This document shows positions 43,995-55,200 of a stretch of 64,000 bases of DNA, piece after piece; the first letter of the stretch is position 1; every line of letters starts with the position of its first letter. The notes beneath the pieces are model-generated. The model was not told the origin of the DNA, made no database searches, and saw nothing but the letters and a program-made list of their open reading frames with translations. Origin of the DNA: Branchiostoma floridae (Eukaryota; Chordata; Leptocardii; Amphioxiformes; Branchiostomatidae); the NCBI RefSeq assembly GCF_000003815.2, contig NC_049990.1:15111875-15175874 (forward strand). The letters run 5' to 3'. The position numbers and the translations under genes are program-made.

Positions 43995-45131
43995 TCATCT
44001 GTTCCCGAATTTGACGGGTTGATTCCCTGCTATCGGTGGTACGTACAGAACCAAACTGTGCCGTACGAACAAGCTCACGAAGCCTGTTCTGTGTATGATT
44101 TTGTTGAGATGGGGACAGGGATAGACATAATCTTTTGGCTGACAGGGATCTTCATAATCACCAGTAATCTTATGGTCCTCTTGGGAATGATCGCAACACG
44201 GAAGCGCCTAAAACCAATTTGCTTCTTCTTAGCAAATCTGGCAATGTCGGACCTGTTGAGTGGGGTTGCACTTCTGTATCGCACCGAAGGCGATGTGTTT
44301 CACAGTGTGAAGTACGGCTTTATGATGACTTTTGTTGATTTAATGACATTCACGCAGATGATTTCGGCATCAGCTCTATCCATATTGTCTGTGAACGGTT
44401 GCCTCGCAGTATGCCATCCCATATTCTTCCGCGCCCATGCCGGCAGTATCAAACGCCTAACGTACTTTGCTATGGGTTTTTCGTGGATTGGTTTTGCCCT
44501 CCTTGCCTTTTCTCCCAGTATGGGTTGGAACTGTTTAGACATGCAAACTTTGATCACTGGAAAGTGCATCAAATATTACCCCATGGTATTCTTTATCATG
44601 ACAATATCCATAATGTTTGTCCTTGGTAGCATCATGCTGTTCACAAACATCGTTGTGTACATAGTTATCAAACGGAAACAGAAAAACAGACCTGATCAGT
44701 CAAACACACCCCAAATCCCCAAGAGGAATGATCCTAGACAGAACAGTAAGAGTGTTGATCAGGAAACGAGTAGGAAATTTGAAGAAAGTGTACAGAGGGC
44801 AAAAACAACAATGCTACATATTGTGGTAGTGTTCATCTTCTGGCTGATAACATTTATGGTCATCCCCATATGTAATGCCTATAGAGACATGTGCCCTCGT
44901 ATGAATGTTGTAGTCGCAGCAGTATGTTTGAGCTCAGCTTTCAACCCGATTGCAACTGTCATGCGTACACCTCCATTGAGAAGGGCACTCCGGCAAAAAC
45001 TGAGCGATGTCTACCGGATGTTTGCAACCGTGGTACGGGAAAATCCACAAGACGAGCAACTGGAACTTGAAAATGTTGCACGCCTTCAAGATGGCACCAC
45101 CACACAAGCACAAGAAGTCTCGCACCTTTGA
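43953..45131 (+). CDS. Single-exon rhodopsin-class GPCR, MECO (lysophospholipid/cannabinoid-like) type
   Basis: 392 residues with seven hydrophobic segments (roughly 55-80, 88-110, 122-148, 168-188, 208-238, 287-308, 317-338). Seen: N72 in TM1, LANLAMSD (D100) in TM2, no Cys at the start of TM3, and PSMGWNC with a second Cys at 205 (intraloop ECL2 disulfide). These are features of the MECO group (EDG/LPA/S1P, cannabinoid, melanocortin, adenosine). The N-terminus has three N-glycosylation sequons (N3, N13, N33) and no signal peptide. Oddities: DRY is replaced by NGC (148-150), NPxxY ends in Thr (NPIAT, 331-335), and TM6 has FWLI instead of CWxP. The start was chosen at 43953; Met53 is an alternative. 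Ligand unknown. Confidence 0.85.
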   Translation: MVNDSFGKLLDKNQSSVPEFDGLIPCYRWYVQNQTVPYEQAHEACSVYDFVEMGTGIDIIFWLTGIFIITSNLMVLLGMIATRKRLKPICFFLANLAMSDLLSGVALLYRTEGDVFHSVKYGFMMTFVDLMTFTQMISASALSILSVNGCLAVCHPIFFRAHAGSIKRLTYFAMGFSWIGFALLAFSPSMGWNCLDMQTLITGKCIKYYPMVFFIMTISIMFVLGSIMLFTNIVVYIVIKRKQKNRPDQSNTPQIPKRNDPRQNSKSVDQETSRKFEESVQRAKTTMLHIVVVFIFWLITFMVIPICNAYRDMCPRMNVVVAAVCLSSAFNPIATVMRTPPLRRALRQKLSDVYRMFATVVRENPQDEQLELENVARLQDGTTTQAQEVSHL

Positions 45132-45224
45132 GAAGAATATATTCAATGCTTTATTGCAAATTCAAGTCCATGGGGCTAATTGCAAGTGAAGAAAGACTAG
45201 ATACATGAAATGAATGAATGTGGT

Positions 45225-45560
45225 CTAAATACATGTAGATAATCTAAATTCTAACATACAAATATTAAGTGCTGAATGTACATACGATACAGAATAGGGT
45301 ACTAAATCTACGTTACGATTACGAAGTTTGACTTCTTGAAGACAGTTGAAAATGAAATGCTCCATGTATTCTATGATAGATTGATTCGATGATCTTAGTT
45401 GGAAGAGAATCTTTTGTGGCGTTTTCAACAACGTAAATGTTCGTGTGATTTCGGTCACTCTTTCAAATAGTCTTTCAGCATCGAATTGGGGACATTCACA
45501 AATAAAATGTGTTTCATTTTCCACTGCATTCGTTGTTCACTGATTACAAATTCTTTCTTG
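45225..45560 (-). pseudogene. LINE 3' fragment downstream of GPCR
   Basis: The minus strand encodes ENETHFICECPQFDAERLFE and a short helical tail, the same type of Cys-containing post-RT tail as at 41.4-42.8 kb but a different family member. It lies converging on the receptor gene, within its probable 3' UTR. Confidence 0.6.
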
Positions 45561-47079
45561 AACAGGTAGCTTTATCTAATTTTTGTATAGTCTGTTGTGA
45601 CAGAGAACTGGTGTTTAGTCCATGACGACCCAAAGATGTTCTTCTTAGAAGACGGGTGAGTCTATTTTGCATTTATAGATATGCATTCAAAAGCACGGAT
45701 AAACTTTTCACACAATGTCAACGTGTATTATCAACCGTTGTAATGCATCTTTGGTAGTCTCAAATCAGTGTAATGTATATAAAGCTGTCTGTACTTTTGA
45801 CGTATTAAAACATTTCAAGTCTGTAAAAAACTTTGTCAGCTTTTTGTGCAGCTCAGATTACGAAATATAGGCAACGACTTGAGAATTTCTGACAATTTCC
45901 TGACAATCAAAGGTTAAGAATATGCTGTGTATTACTCATAAAATCCTATACTACTGTTAGACTTTACTATTAGCCAACTTCATATTAAGAAACTGGAAAA
46001 AAAATGCAACATCGCTAATTAGAAAAAAACAGTTGAGAATATGGAGTCACTAACTCATAATGGTTGTATGGAAATGTCACCGATATGTAAATCAGTGACA
46101 TTTACATAAGACCAATATAAGTTAGTGACTCCGTACATAAAAGCTCCTTTCCCTCTCACAAGCCAGTTACAAATTTGAAGAAATTGAATGCATAAAGTAT
46201 TGTTACATTGTAGCAAGTTACATACCAAAATGTACAGTCTAAAATATGGCATAATTCACCTAGAATAGCTTGTAATGTAGGCTTCCCCTATGGTAGAATT
46301 GATTAAAAGTTGTGAATTCCTTCAGTCTATTTTACCAATCAATTTCACCTAATCTGTATTTTCCCTGGTAGAATAAAAGATTGTCTTAGTAGAATTTCAA
46401 CCTCCGTAGGGGAGATTGGAATTCAAATATCTTCTAGGAGAATTCCAGATTCCGCTAGGAGAGATTGGAACTCCAGTTATCTTTATCTAGGGAAGATGGG
46501 AATTGCAATCTTCCCTCGGGGAATTCCGAATTCAAACAAAACTTGTACTAGAACATGCATGCCGCAGAGAAATAGCAACTCTCTTCTCAATCAATCGATA
46601 ATTGGCACATTTCTTATTCACATAGCCATGTTGACACGTACAGGTTCATATCTTTGTGGACCCATGACAGGTGAGGATCGTCTTGTCAGGTCTTTTGATG
46701 ATCGGTCATTTCTCTGTACCCACACGTATAACCAACAAAACAACTGCGGAAAATATCAACATGTGTAGCGTATAAGTTAGCTTTCATGGTAAGCAGATGG
46801 TAAATGTGTCGATTGGAAATTTTTAGTTACTGCCTTGAACTATCTAGTGCAGAAAAACAAATCTAAACATAAGAGCAAGAGATTTCACGGATCAGCGACT
46901 TTGCTAAATTTGATAGCCATCAATCTCATAAATGGCACTATTCAATCATCATTATCTTTGGTACTGCTGAGCCCACAGAAAAGCGGATTATTAGTAGCTG
47001 CGCAAAGTGTTAGGACTAGTGCAAACAGAGGGTAAGAACGGGGAAAGACGTAGACATGTGCAAAAGGACGGGACAGGTG
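45561..47079. other. Intergenic with small repeats, no supported gene
   Basis: Contains an imperfect hairpin at about 46040-46130 (GGAGTCACTAACTCATAATG and its complement) and degenerate AATTCC/CTAGGAGA repeats at about 46340-46540. No coding exon is recognised. Confidence 0.45.
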
Positions 47080-47395
47080 AAGTTTATTAGAGTATCATAC
47101 ACCTATTTACATATGTACAAAGGACAGGGGACAACTCAATACAGCGGAGCCCGTCCCAGCTCAGCTTTGAATTGTGAGAGGAACTCCGCCACACAAGGCT
47201 CACGTTCATTCCACTCTCTCGTTTTCCTACGAGGGAAGAACGAGAGCCTGTAATGGTCTGTAATAGTTGTTCTTACTCGCGATGGTCTGCAGCTTAAAAG
47301 CATGATTTGTGCGGTGGGAGCATCGAGCTGCTGGGACAAGACAAGAGGTGTGGGGAACAGAGATGGTATTATGCACGATTTTGAACATGGCATTC
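47080..47395 (-). pseudogene. LINE C-terminal fragment
   Basis: The minus strand encodes DHYRLSFFPRRKTREWNERE followed by VAEFLSQFKAEL. This matches the 'SFFPRTIREWN.L....sl..FK..L' ending of CR1/Jockey-type reverse transcriptase ORFs. It carries nothing upstream of this tail. Confidence 0.7.
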
Positions 47396-47652
47396 AGCCT
47401 GGTCGCAGAGTACTGTAATACATTGTTTGTAAAATGTAGAATCTATCAGCGACTTACCTTTGCAGTTAGCATGTTACTCCCTTTCTCCTTGTTGTTCTGG
47501 TATCAGATAGGGGTGAGAAAATAAATGGTAAATTTCTCAAAGGTAATTGTACTTCAGTGCAAACGATATGACAGTGAATTGGTGAATACAGAGGAAAAAG
47601 GATGATTTTTTTACTTATCTCTTTTAATGTATAGTTGTGTGTTTTCAGCTTC

Positions 47653-47930
47653 TTAATGTAACCTACCGACATCTGGGAATTTGGTCCTAAAACCATCCAC
47701 GACGCTCTGTAGCTCAGCCTCTGACAGAGCCTCCATCAGTACCTCCATGGTAGCGGCGTCTCCTTCCCGCTTCTGCCACTCACACAGCAGGTCAAAGCAA
47801 CAGGACTTGTCGTCGGGGTTTCGGCGGGCGATGTTTCTGATGTCAGCCCACTTAAACCCAAGGTGAATAGCCAGATCTCCCCAGTCCGTGCTCACTTCTT
47901 CCTTGACGAAGTAGAAGTACTTCTCTAAAC
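47653..47930 (-). CDS. Death-domain exon (terminal exon)
   Basis: Encodes a death domain from LEKYFYFVKEEV through DWGDLAIHLGFKWADIRNIA, SCCFDLLCEWQKREGDAATM and LMEALSEAELQSVVDGF, ending at the TAA at 47653. The Trp residues and the 'L...L.W.....G..At...L..AL' pattern are canonical. The preceding exon is only 31 bp (48449-48479), and the phase of the pair is consistent. Confidence 0.88.
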
Positions 47931-50900
47931 CTAGCAGATATTAGGAGAAAGGTGGACTGTGTAAAATGCATTTACTAAGTAACTCTTTTGTGCATTTATT
48001 CCAATAGAAGAATAAGGTGATATAGCGTTATCAAATCAAGTTTTTTTTTTACATTCTACATAGCAACTGAACTTTAAATTGCGCCTTTTAAGTCTCTTTC
48101 TCACTGGGCTGAGGTTCTGTTGAGGTACGTCTGAGTTTGGTCACCTTTGTGCATTTTTTTGTTGTTGCCAATTTCCCCTTTCCCCTTTCTCCAGGACACC
48201 TGTTGAATGTACAGTTAAAACACGTTTGCGCTGTCAAACTCTAGCATACCTCAACAGTACCTTAGCCCAGTGAGATAGGGGATTAAGGTATACTTAGTAG
48301 AGCCTAAACGTAAGGGAAAGACGACAGCAAAATGATATAGTCTGAAAGAAGTGAAAACAGGATGTGATACTTTCACGATCAAGACTTTTCAAGGCGTTGC
48401 TTTGATAACCATTATATATAACTTTTACATCGTTAGATTGTTCCTCACCTTTTGAGGCAGCTGCTCCATGCTCTGACGCCTGTAAACAAAACAAAACAAA
48501 ACAAAACGTACGTTTTTATTTCCAGTGATATTTCAAATTTTATCAGGAACAGACATGGCGCTAGCTATATAGCGTCAATGAAGCATTACGTTGTGGTATC
48601 AAACAATAGCTTTGCGCTGAGATACATTTTAGAGGAACAGAGCATTTTTGCCAACCAAATAGGTGTACTAGTGTTATAATACGTCCTTTGTCATTAATTG
48701 TGGAAGCATGTCATTTTATTAACATTTGGTGTAACTTTCAACGACATTGACTTAAGCGCTGATTTGTTATTAACAAACCAAAGCAGACAATACAAAAAAC
48801 TGACTTACCACTTTTGGGGTCTCATACGACACATGGATAGGGATCTGGCACAGCAGTTCTGGCTTCGGACACTCAACGGCTTTGTTGCCCTTCTTTGCGA
48901 TAGCTGCCCTTACGTGCTGCTCTTTCTCTCGCGGGACTTCAATGCGTGGCAAGGCAAAGAATGAAGTGTCCCCTTTACCGTCTAAACCCGGATGGTCCTT
49001 AGCCTTCAAAGCAATGACCTGCATCTGAAGTCGGTTGCTCCTCTGACTGTGGAAGGTGATCTGTGGTTTGGGGCTGAATGGAGCGATCGACACGTTACCC
49101 AGCAGGCCGATTTCTACTTTTTGTCCTTCAAATAGCTTTACTGAGCCGGTGGGTACCGGGCCCTTGTACCCCTTCCGAAGCAAAGCTGCGTGTTTCCTTT
49201 CTGCGTCTTCTTCTAGAGTGCATTCTATGACGAATTCATTTGCGTTGAGCTTCCGCTGCAGTAGTATGAACTGTACGTCACGACTTTGGAGCCATCGGCA
49301 GAGCTTTAATGGGATTGGTCCGAATTCTTTTGGATCATCAAAGTCGTCTGTCACAATGATTACAATCCACCTAGATATGAAATGTACATTGGTTTGTTTA
49401 GTTGAGAGACTATTATACGCATACCGATAAATGTTTATTTCTAACAAATTAAGGAATACGACTATACACGTCAAGTGATATGACAATGAGATATGTTTTT
49501 GTCATCGCTGTATTCAATCAGCGACATGAGAACCGCCCTAGTATATGACGTGTAATATACTAGGTTACACTAGTAATTCTCGTAATCTATCATGTTCGCC
49601 GTCTTTAGTTTCTGAGATAAGAAATTATGAAATTACCTGGTACAATGGCTGACTTCAAACTCCACCAACTCTTCGGACTCCCGGGGGTTACTGGTATCGG
49701 TTTCATCTATCCAGTCTTCTGTTCCTTTCTCATATGACATCACTTTTAATCTTTTGTTGGGCAGCTCATGTTGGATGTCCATGTAGCGTTTGGGATGTGG
49801 GACTCGCACTGTGACTGGTTTGAGGAACTGGACTGCAGAGTCCGAGTCAGTTTCCACACTGACTATCGGGCTGGTGCTGACAAGGCCGCAAGAAGACTGG
49901 TCTTTTGCTTTCATGTCCTCGACCGCTCTTTTGGGAACTTCTTGCACCTGAGATTGAAATGAAGCAATATGTTATAGCATACTATCAATATTTTAGAATG
50001 CTATCCATTATCAATCACGACAGATAAGGTCGCACCAATGTTGACCTGGTCGTTTTGAGGTGCACTATGGAACTTTATGTTCACCACTTTTTATAGACCA
50101 TACATCGTCGCCATGGCAATGACATTTTTTGTTGCCAGGCTTGTTAAACATGTTTGTATGGTGCAAAGATGCTGTAACATCACTCACTCAATATTGGTAT
50201 GCAATGCTATAGGGTTGATTTGACTTACTATGTAAAGAAAAGGTAGGGAAATTTGCTTTTTGTGTTGACCCAAAACGCTGTATTTTTTTTATCTAAATTC
50301 ATGATTATGATCGATTATCATTACATATCTAGGGATTTTTTCTAACTATCATCAACTCTGCTGTGATCAAACCTGAAGCAGATATAGCTGCAAACATTCA
50401 GAAAAAAAGACCTCATTAAACACCTCTGCACTTGGGTAAAGAATGCAATCCTGACCTGTACAGTGACTTGTGTTGGTGTGGTTACAGACTGTTTTGGGAA
50501 GCTGATTTGTACCGCAGGCTGCGTTGATGACGTCAGAGTGTGCTCCTCAGTAGACACAGGAAACGTGTCCTGTTTTGGCCGACTTATGACGGCAAAGGTG
50601 GAGAAATGGTCTACGGACACTGCCAGCTTGTTCTCGCTCTATAATGAAATAAAAAAAGAAATACATAAGCCAATATAAAGGATAGCATCTCAAGTGCTGG
50701 CAGTCTTTCCAATACCAGAGTTCGTCAACGCATTGCCAAATTATATTGGGTATATTAAAATGGTATTTCTCTAAATTGAATAGTTTGAATGTTTATTCAC
50801 ATACTAGGTCAGTCGTCTTAAGTTCCGACCATTGCGATCTGTCTTCAGTGACCAACACGACAGCTTCCATGGCGCCACCTGACGACGTGCTGCTGTACTG

Positions 50901-53711
50901 CATCTGTACAGTGACAGGTTTGTTGAAGGATGTCCCGTGCGGACCCAGCTCTATGACGTCACTCAAGAGCATCGCTCCGTCCTTCAGGGGCAGGGTGATG
51001 TCGTTGGGTTTGATGACCTGGCAGTTGATTTCTGTTAACATGGTAACGGCTCCGGGAAGAACGGTGACTGTACAGGACGAGGTTTGTAGTTCACCTCCTT
51101 CTGGACCCACTTTGCGCACCATGCGTCTGTAAGGTTTTGGACAAAATTGAATACTGAAGCTAAATATTTCACTTAAAAGTACAATGAAAAGTAGGATAGC
51201 CATTATAGGATTATTATATATATACATATAGATGATACATAGATATCTGGTGGTTCAATGCAGTGAGTAAAGCTGTCCTGAAACAGTATATTATTGACTT
51301 TTCATTGTCTTTGGTAAGTGTCTTGCTGATAACACCACCATGTATAGCACGTGCATCTTACCATATTTCAACCTACCCTGTCATCTTTGCTGCTGCAAGA
51401 AGATCAAGAATTCTCTTCCTTCCCTCCAGTTTGCGTTTTGGAACGTCTTCTCTTGCGGCTATGTCCTCAGGAGTTTCACCCTTCTATACAAAAATAGCAG
51501 ACATTAAGACAATGCTTCTAAAAATTATTCAAGACAACATCCAGGCATGAATAATAGACTGAAGTAGAAAGTTTTACACGTATGCCTTCAGAAGGAGTTC
51601 AGCAACACCAACATGTCCCAAAAAAGTTGCTTTGTGAAGTGGTGTGGCTCCAAACTGTTACAGCAGGGAAAGAGACGACTTAACATGGCAAGATCTAGTG
51701 AGACCTCTTCTTGAATTCTTATAATTGATATTATCTCAAATGATCAGACCTTGTATCATTTTATACTATCTTATAGTTAGCCTATCCAAACCAAAGGGAT
51801 AAACCGTTAATGTACGTGACGTCAAACACTCAAACAAGTCAATCACATGTAGTAAGCATCAATCCTTACCATATTCCTCCTGTCAACCTGTGCACCATTC
51901 TTCAGGAGGAGTTCAGCAACACCAACATGTCCTCCTCTAGCTGCCTCGTGAAGTGGTGTGGCTCCAATCTGTTACAGCAGGGAAAGAGACGACTTAACAT
52001 GGCAAGATCTAGAGAGGCCTCTTCTTGAATTCTTATAATTAATAATATTTCAAATGATCACACCTTGTATCATTATATACTATCTCATAGTTAGTCTATC
52101 CAAACCATAGAAACAAACAGTAAATATACGTGACGTCAAACACTCAAACAAGTCAATCACATGTAGTAAGCATCAATCCTTACCATATTCCTCCTGTCAA
52201 CCTGTGCACCATTCTTCAGGAGGAGTTCAGCAACACCAACATGTTCTCCTCTAGCTGCATAGTGAAGTGTTGTGGCTCCAGACTGTTACAGCAGGGAAAG
52301 AGACCACTTAACATGGCAAGATATAGAGAGGCCTCTTCTTGAATTCTTATAATTAATAATATTTCAAATGATCACACCTTGTTGTATCATTTTATACTAT
52401 CTTATAGTTAGCCTGTCCAAACCATAGAAACAAACAGTAAATATATGTGACGTCAAACACTCAAGTTAATCACATGTAGTAAGAATCAACCCTTACCAGA
52501 CCCTCACTACTGTCCACCCGTGCCCCAGCCTTCAGGAGGAGTTCAGCAACACCAACATGTCCCCTCAAAGCTGCATGGTGAAGTGGTGCGGCTCTAGACT
52601 GTTACAGCAGGGGAAGAGACGACTTAACATGGCAAGCTCTAGAGAGGCCTCTTCTTGAATTCTTATAATTGATATTATCTCAAATGATCAGACCTTGTAT
52701 CATTATATTTCAGCCATACCATAGGTATGGTGAAATATATTGTATTCGTAATGTTTCTTTCTCCTGTCAAATCTTCGGAACACGGTATCTCCGTTGTTCC
52801 TGAACCGATTGACTTGAAATTTGGCACAAGGGTAGAGTGGGCCAATACCCCTAGATGTTTTTTTTTTCATTTCTTTCATATCTGCCTTTAAAATGATTTT
52901 ATTGAGGTTTTTGTCAATTTTTATGTATATTTTGGGCTCCTGTACCCTGGTATTACAGCCGAATGACATGAAATTTGGTACAAAGGTGCCCTGATCATAT
53001 GCCCACCCAGATTTAATAACACTTTTGGCATATGGTACAACAAAATGCTTAATTTTGCAATTTTTGGCCATTTTTTGACAAAAAAAGCACATTTTTGCCT
53101 CCTGTACCCTCGTTTTATAACCGAATGACCTGAAATTTGGTATAAAAGTGCCCTTCAATTATGTGCACATGAAATCAATAACAGTTTTCTATACAGTACA
53201 ACATAATGCTCAATATTGCGATTTTATGGCCATTTTTTGACAAAAATTGGACATTTTTGGCTCCTGTTCCCTCGTTTTACAACCAAATGACCCGAAATTT
53301 GGTAAAGGGGTGCTCTAGATATTTATTCAAATGACCCATTTATAATTTTTGGCATGGAACACTTTAAAATGATATATTTGGGAAATTTTTGGGTCATTTT
53401 CCAATGGCCTAAGGGGTCAACGACCTCAAGGCCTATTGTTGCATGAGGGAGATGGCTGATATATGCTATATTTGCTCTCAAGCAAATGTCAGCCTTTCTA
53501 GTTTTATACTATCTTATAGTTAGCCTATCCAAACCAAAGGAATAAACCGTTAATGTACGTGACGTCAAACACTCAAACAAGTCAATCACATGTAGTAAGC
53601 ATCAATCCTTACCATATTCCAACTGTCAACCTGTGCACCATTCTTCAGGAGGAGTTCAGCAACACCAACATGTCCTCCTCTAGCTGCACTGTGAAGTGGT
53701 GTGTCTCCAGA
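47653..53711 (-). CDS. Ankyrin-repeat / ZU5-ZU5-UPA / death-domain protein (3' complete, 5' end not found)
   Basis: Exons (5' to 3'): 53613-53711, 52497-52598, 52184-52282, 51870-51968, 51377-51483, 50805-51126, 50456-50638, 49637-49947, 48809-49370, 48449-48479 and 47653-47930. Phases agree at the junctions I checked. The domain order is ankyrin repeats, ZU5 (VGPEGGELQTSSCTVTVLPG and SDVIELGPHGTSFNKPVTVQ), second ZU5 (FLKPVTVRVPHPKRYMD), UPA-like, then death domain. This is the layout of ankyrins and, without the ankyrin repeats, of PIDD1, proteins that couple scaffolding to cell-death or stress signalling. HFS after the first ZU5 matches the PIDD autocleavage motif. The start codon is not found: upstream lies a transposon array, and further ankyrin exons may exist beyond it. 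Amphioxus is known for large expansions of death-fold proteins. Confidence 0.85.
48088..48286. mobile_element. MITE with TTAA flanks in death-domain gene intron
   Basis: Inverted repeats TCTCACTGGGCTGAGGTTCT and the complement CCTTAGCCCAGTGAGATAGG, about 25-30 bp with mismatches, are flanked by TTAA at 48088-48091 and 48283-48286, as in piggyBac-type insertions. It is non-coding. Confidence 0.75.
48809..49370 (-). CDS. UPA-like domain exon
   Basis: 562 bp encoding WIVIIVTDDFDDPKEFGPIP, GQKVEIGLLGNVSIAPFSPK and SNRLQMQVIALKAKDHPGLD. The G-N-V-S-P and 'N.L...V....' positions resemble the UPA domain shared by UNC5, PIDD and ankyrins. It directly follows the second ZU5 as expected. Confidence 0.7.
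49637..51126 (-). CDS. Two ZU5 domains with HFS and HCT motifs
   Basis: Exons 50805-51126, 50456-50638 and 49637-49947. The first ZU5 ends and is followed by SVDHFSTFAVISR; the second starts with VQISFPKQSVTTPTQVTVQ and ends EFEVSHCTRW. HFS is the self-cleavage tripeptide in PIDD1 and some UNC5CL-type ZU5 proteins. The corresponding second site here is HCT. Confidence 0.8.
51377..53711 (-). CDS. Ankyrin-repeat exons, tandemly duplicated
   Basis: Four repeat exons of 99-102 bp each encode one 33-34-residue ankyrin repeat (for example GATPLHEAARGGHVGVAELL), and all are phase 0 at both ends. They are followed by the capping exon 51377-51483 (KGETPEDIAAREDVPKRKLE). Flanking introns are nearly identical between units (AACACTCAAACAAGTCAATC, CTTCTTGAATTCTTATAATT), so the units duplicated recently. 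Because all are phase 0, any number can be skipped or added without a frameshift. Confidence 0.88.
51575..51653 (-). pseudogene. Decayed ankyrin-repeat exon
   Basis: This matches the other repeat exons (GATPLHKATFLGHVGVAELL) but reads into a stop shortly after LLLKAYV, and it lacks the sequence encoding the end of the repeat with its GTAAGG donor. It can be skipped without changing frame, since neighbours are phase 0. Confidence 0.65.
52700..53503. mobile_element. Unclassified 0.8-kb insertion between ankyrin exons
   Basis: The duplicated intron sequence is interrupted between CTTGTATCATTATA (left) and TTTTATACTATCTTATAG (right). The insert begins with a hairpin (GCCATACC-ATAG-GTATGG). It holds four degenerate direct repeats about 160 bp apart around TGACATGAAATTTGGTACAA (near 52812, 52970, 53128 and 53292). 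Its minus-strand open frame is repeat-derived and not a convincing gene. Confidence 0.7.
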
Positions 53712-53740
53712 CTGCTACAGCAGGGAAATAGACCACTTAA

Positions 53741-54215
53741 GGTCTCATAACACAGTAATTATCCGCGACCCCCGTCCCCAAAAGTAGTTCGGGTTAAAAT
53801 AGTGCATCGCGGTACTTGCAAAGGCCGTATTTATTCTTCCGTGCACGACAGCGAGGTGGAATCTGTGGTGAATAGTAGAGGAATACATCAGTGTTCATAC
53901 TGTATAAGTTGGATTACGTCGCTTTTTCGGCCGGCGGGAATTTGCGCCTTGATATGTTACCGGCACTTCCTGTTCGCCGCCTGCAGTTCCATGACCTCCG
54001 CTGGGGGTCAAATCAAAGTGTCTGTTATGGAAAAACGAGCCGGCAAATCTATGCTCATCTTCAGATATTTTGTAGCTTGTACCCTCAACTTCAACATACT
54101 AAATTCTTGTGAATTGTATCTGCACCCTACTATAGGTTTTGAGTCGTCGAACCACCTCACTTTGGGGTCCTTAACCATGTAAATCCCCATACCCGAAAAA
54201 CTGTGTTCTGAGACC
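53741..54215. mobile_element. Unit A, copy 1: inverted-repeat element at a TTAA site
   Basis: GGTCTCATAACACAG and CTGTGTTCTGAGACC are complementary except for one base. The left flank CCACTTAA matches the uninterrupted intron at other ankyrin exons (CCACTTAACATGGCAAG), so insertion occurred right after TTAA. The interior encodes no transposase; the conserved 126-codon open frame in each copy is unremarkable. Confidence 0.8.
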
Positions 54216-54694
54216 TTCATGTCTCATAACACAGTAATTATCCGCGACCCCCGTCCCCAAAAGTAGTTCGGGTTAAAATAGTGCATCGCGGTACTTGCAA
54301 AGGCCGTATTTATTCTTCCGTGCACGACAGCGAGGTGGAATCTGTGGTGAATAGTAGAGGAATACATCAGTGTTCATACTGTATAAGTTGGATTACGTCG
54401 CTTTTTCGGCCGGCGGGAATTTGCGCCTTGATATGTTACCGGCACTTCCTGTTCGCCGCCTGCAGTTCCATGACCTCCGCTGGGGGTCAAATCAAAGTGT
54501 CTGTTATGGAAAAACGAGCCGGCAAATCTATGCTCATCTTCAGATATTTTGTAGCTTGTACCCTCAACTTCAACATACTAAATTCTTGTGAATTGTATCT
54601 GCACCCTACTATAGGTTTTGAGTCGTCGAACCACCTCACTTTGGGGTCCTTAACCATGTAAATCCCCATACCCGAAAAACTGTGTTCTGAGACC

Positions 54695-55200
54695 TTCATC
54701 CACAGCGTGAATTCCCCAGGGATGGACAAGCACATTAAATTTGACCGATATGTTAGTAATTGACCTCGGCTGACTTGAACTGTAACATTTTCGTTACCGT
54801 CTGACCCGCCGTTACCATGGCAACGGCCGCCTAGACCTTTCCCTATGCTTAAGTATAGGACTTAGTGCGGTCTAAAGCCCGCTCGACCCCCCCCCCTTTT
54901 TCCGCCCTAAAAAAGACAAACCCCCAACCCCAATCACTCAGAACGGTAGAATGTGGTCTGGCAAGCTCCTTATAACAGAAAAAGTCAACCAGAATATTAA
55001 ATTTGTTGAGATAATGAGACCAATTAGCGGCCCCTCAGATAGTCCTTGTACAGTGCCGACACCTGTGCTAGGCGCCAAAGTGCAAAGTTGGCCATATCTC
55101 AGGAACCATTTGGATTTCTGATCTAAAATTTGGTACGGTTTTGTATCTTGACTAGTTTTATTGTATGAACGTAAAGAAATCCAAGGTCAAGTTGGCTTAA
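54695..55200. repeat. Unit B, copy 1, with RFX-type X-box
   Basis: 506 bp, starting TTCATCCACAGCG and ending GTTGGCTTAA. It contains the palindrome GTTACCATGGCAAC (54811-54824) and a poly-C/CCTTTTT tract. Other copies are at 55676-56181 and 56182-56689. Confidence 0.85.

Noticed and set aside
52703-53158. 151-codon minus-strand frame with repeated NF-SFG phrases
   Set aside because: The repeated phrase is the translation of the element's own direct repeats.
52700-53503. Helitron interpretation of the insertion (TC start, CTAG end)
   Set aside because: The hairpin is at the wrong end and the exact A/T junction cannot be shown.
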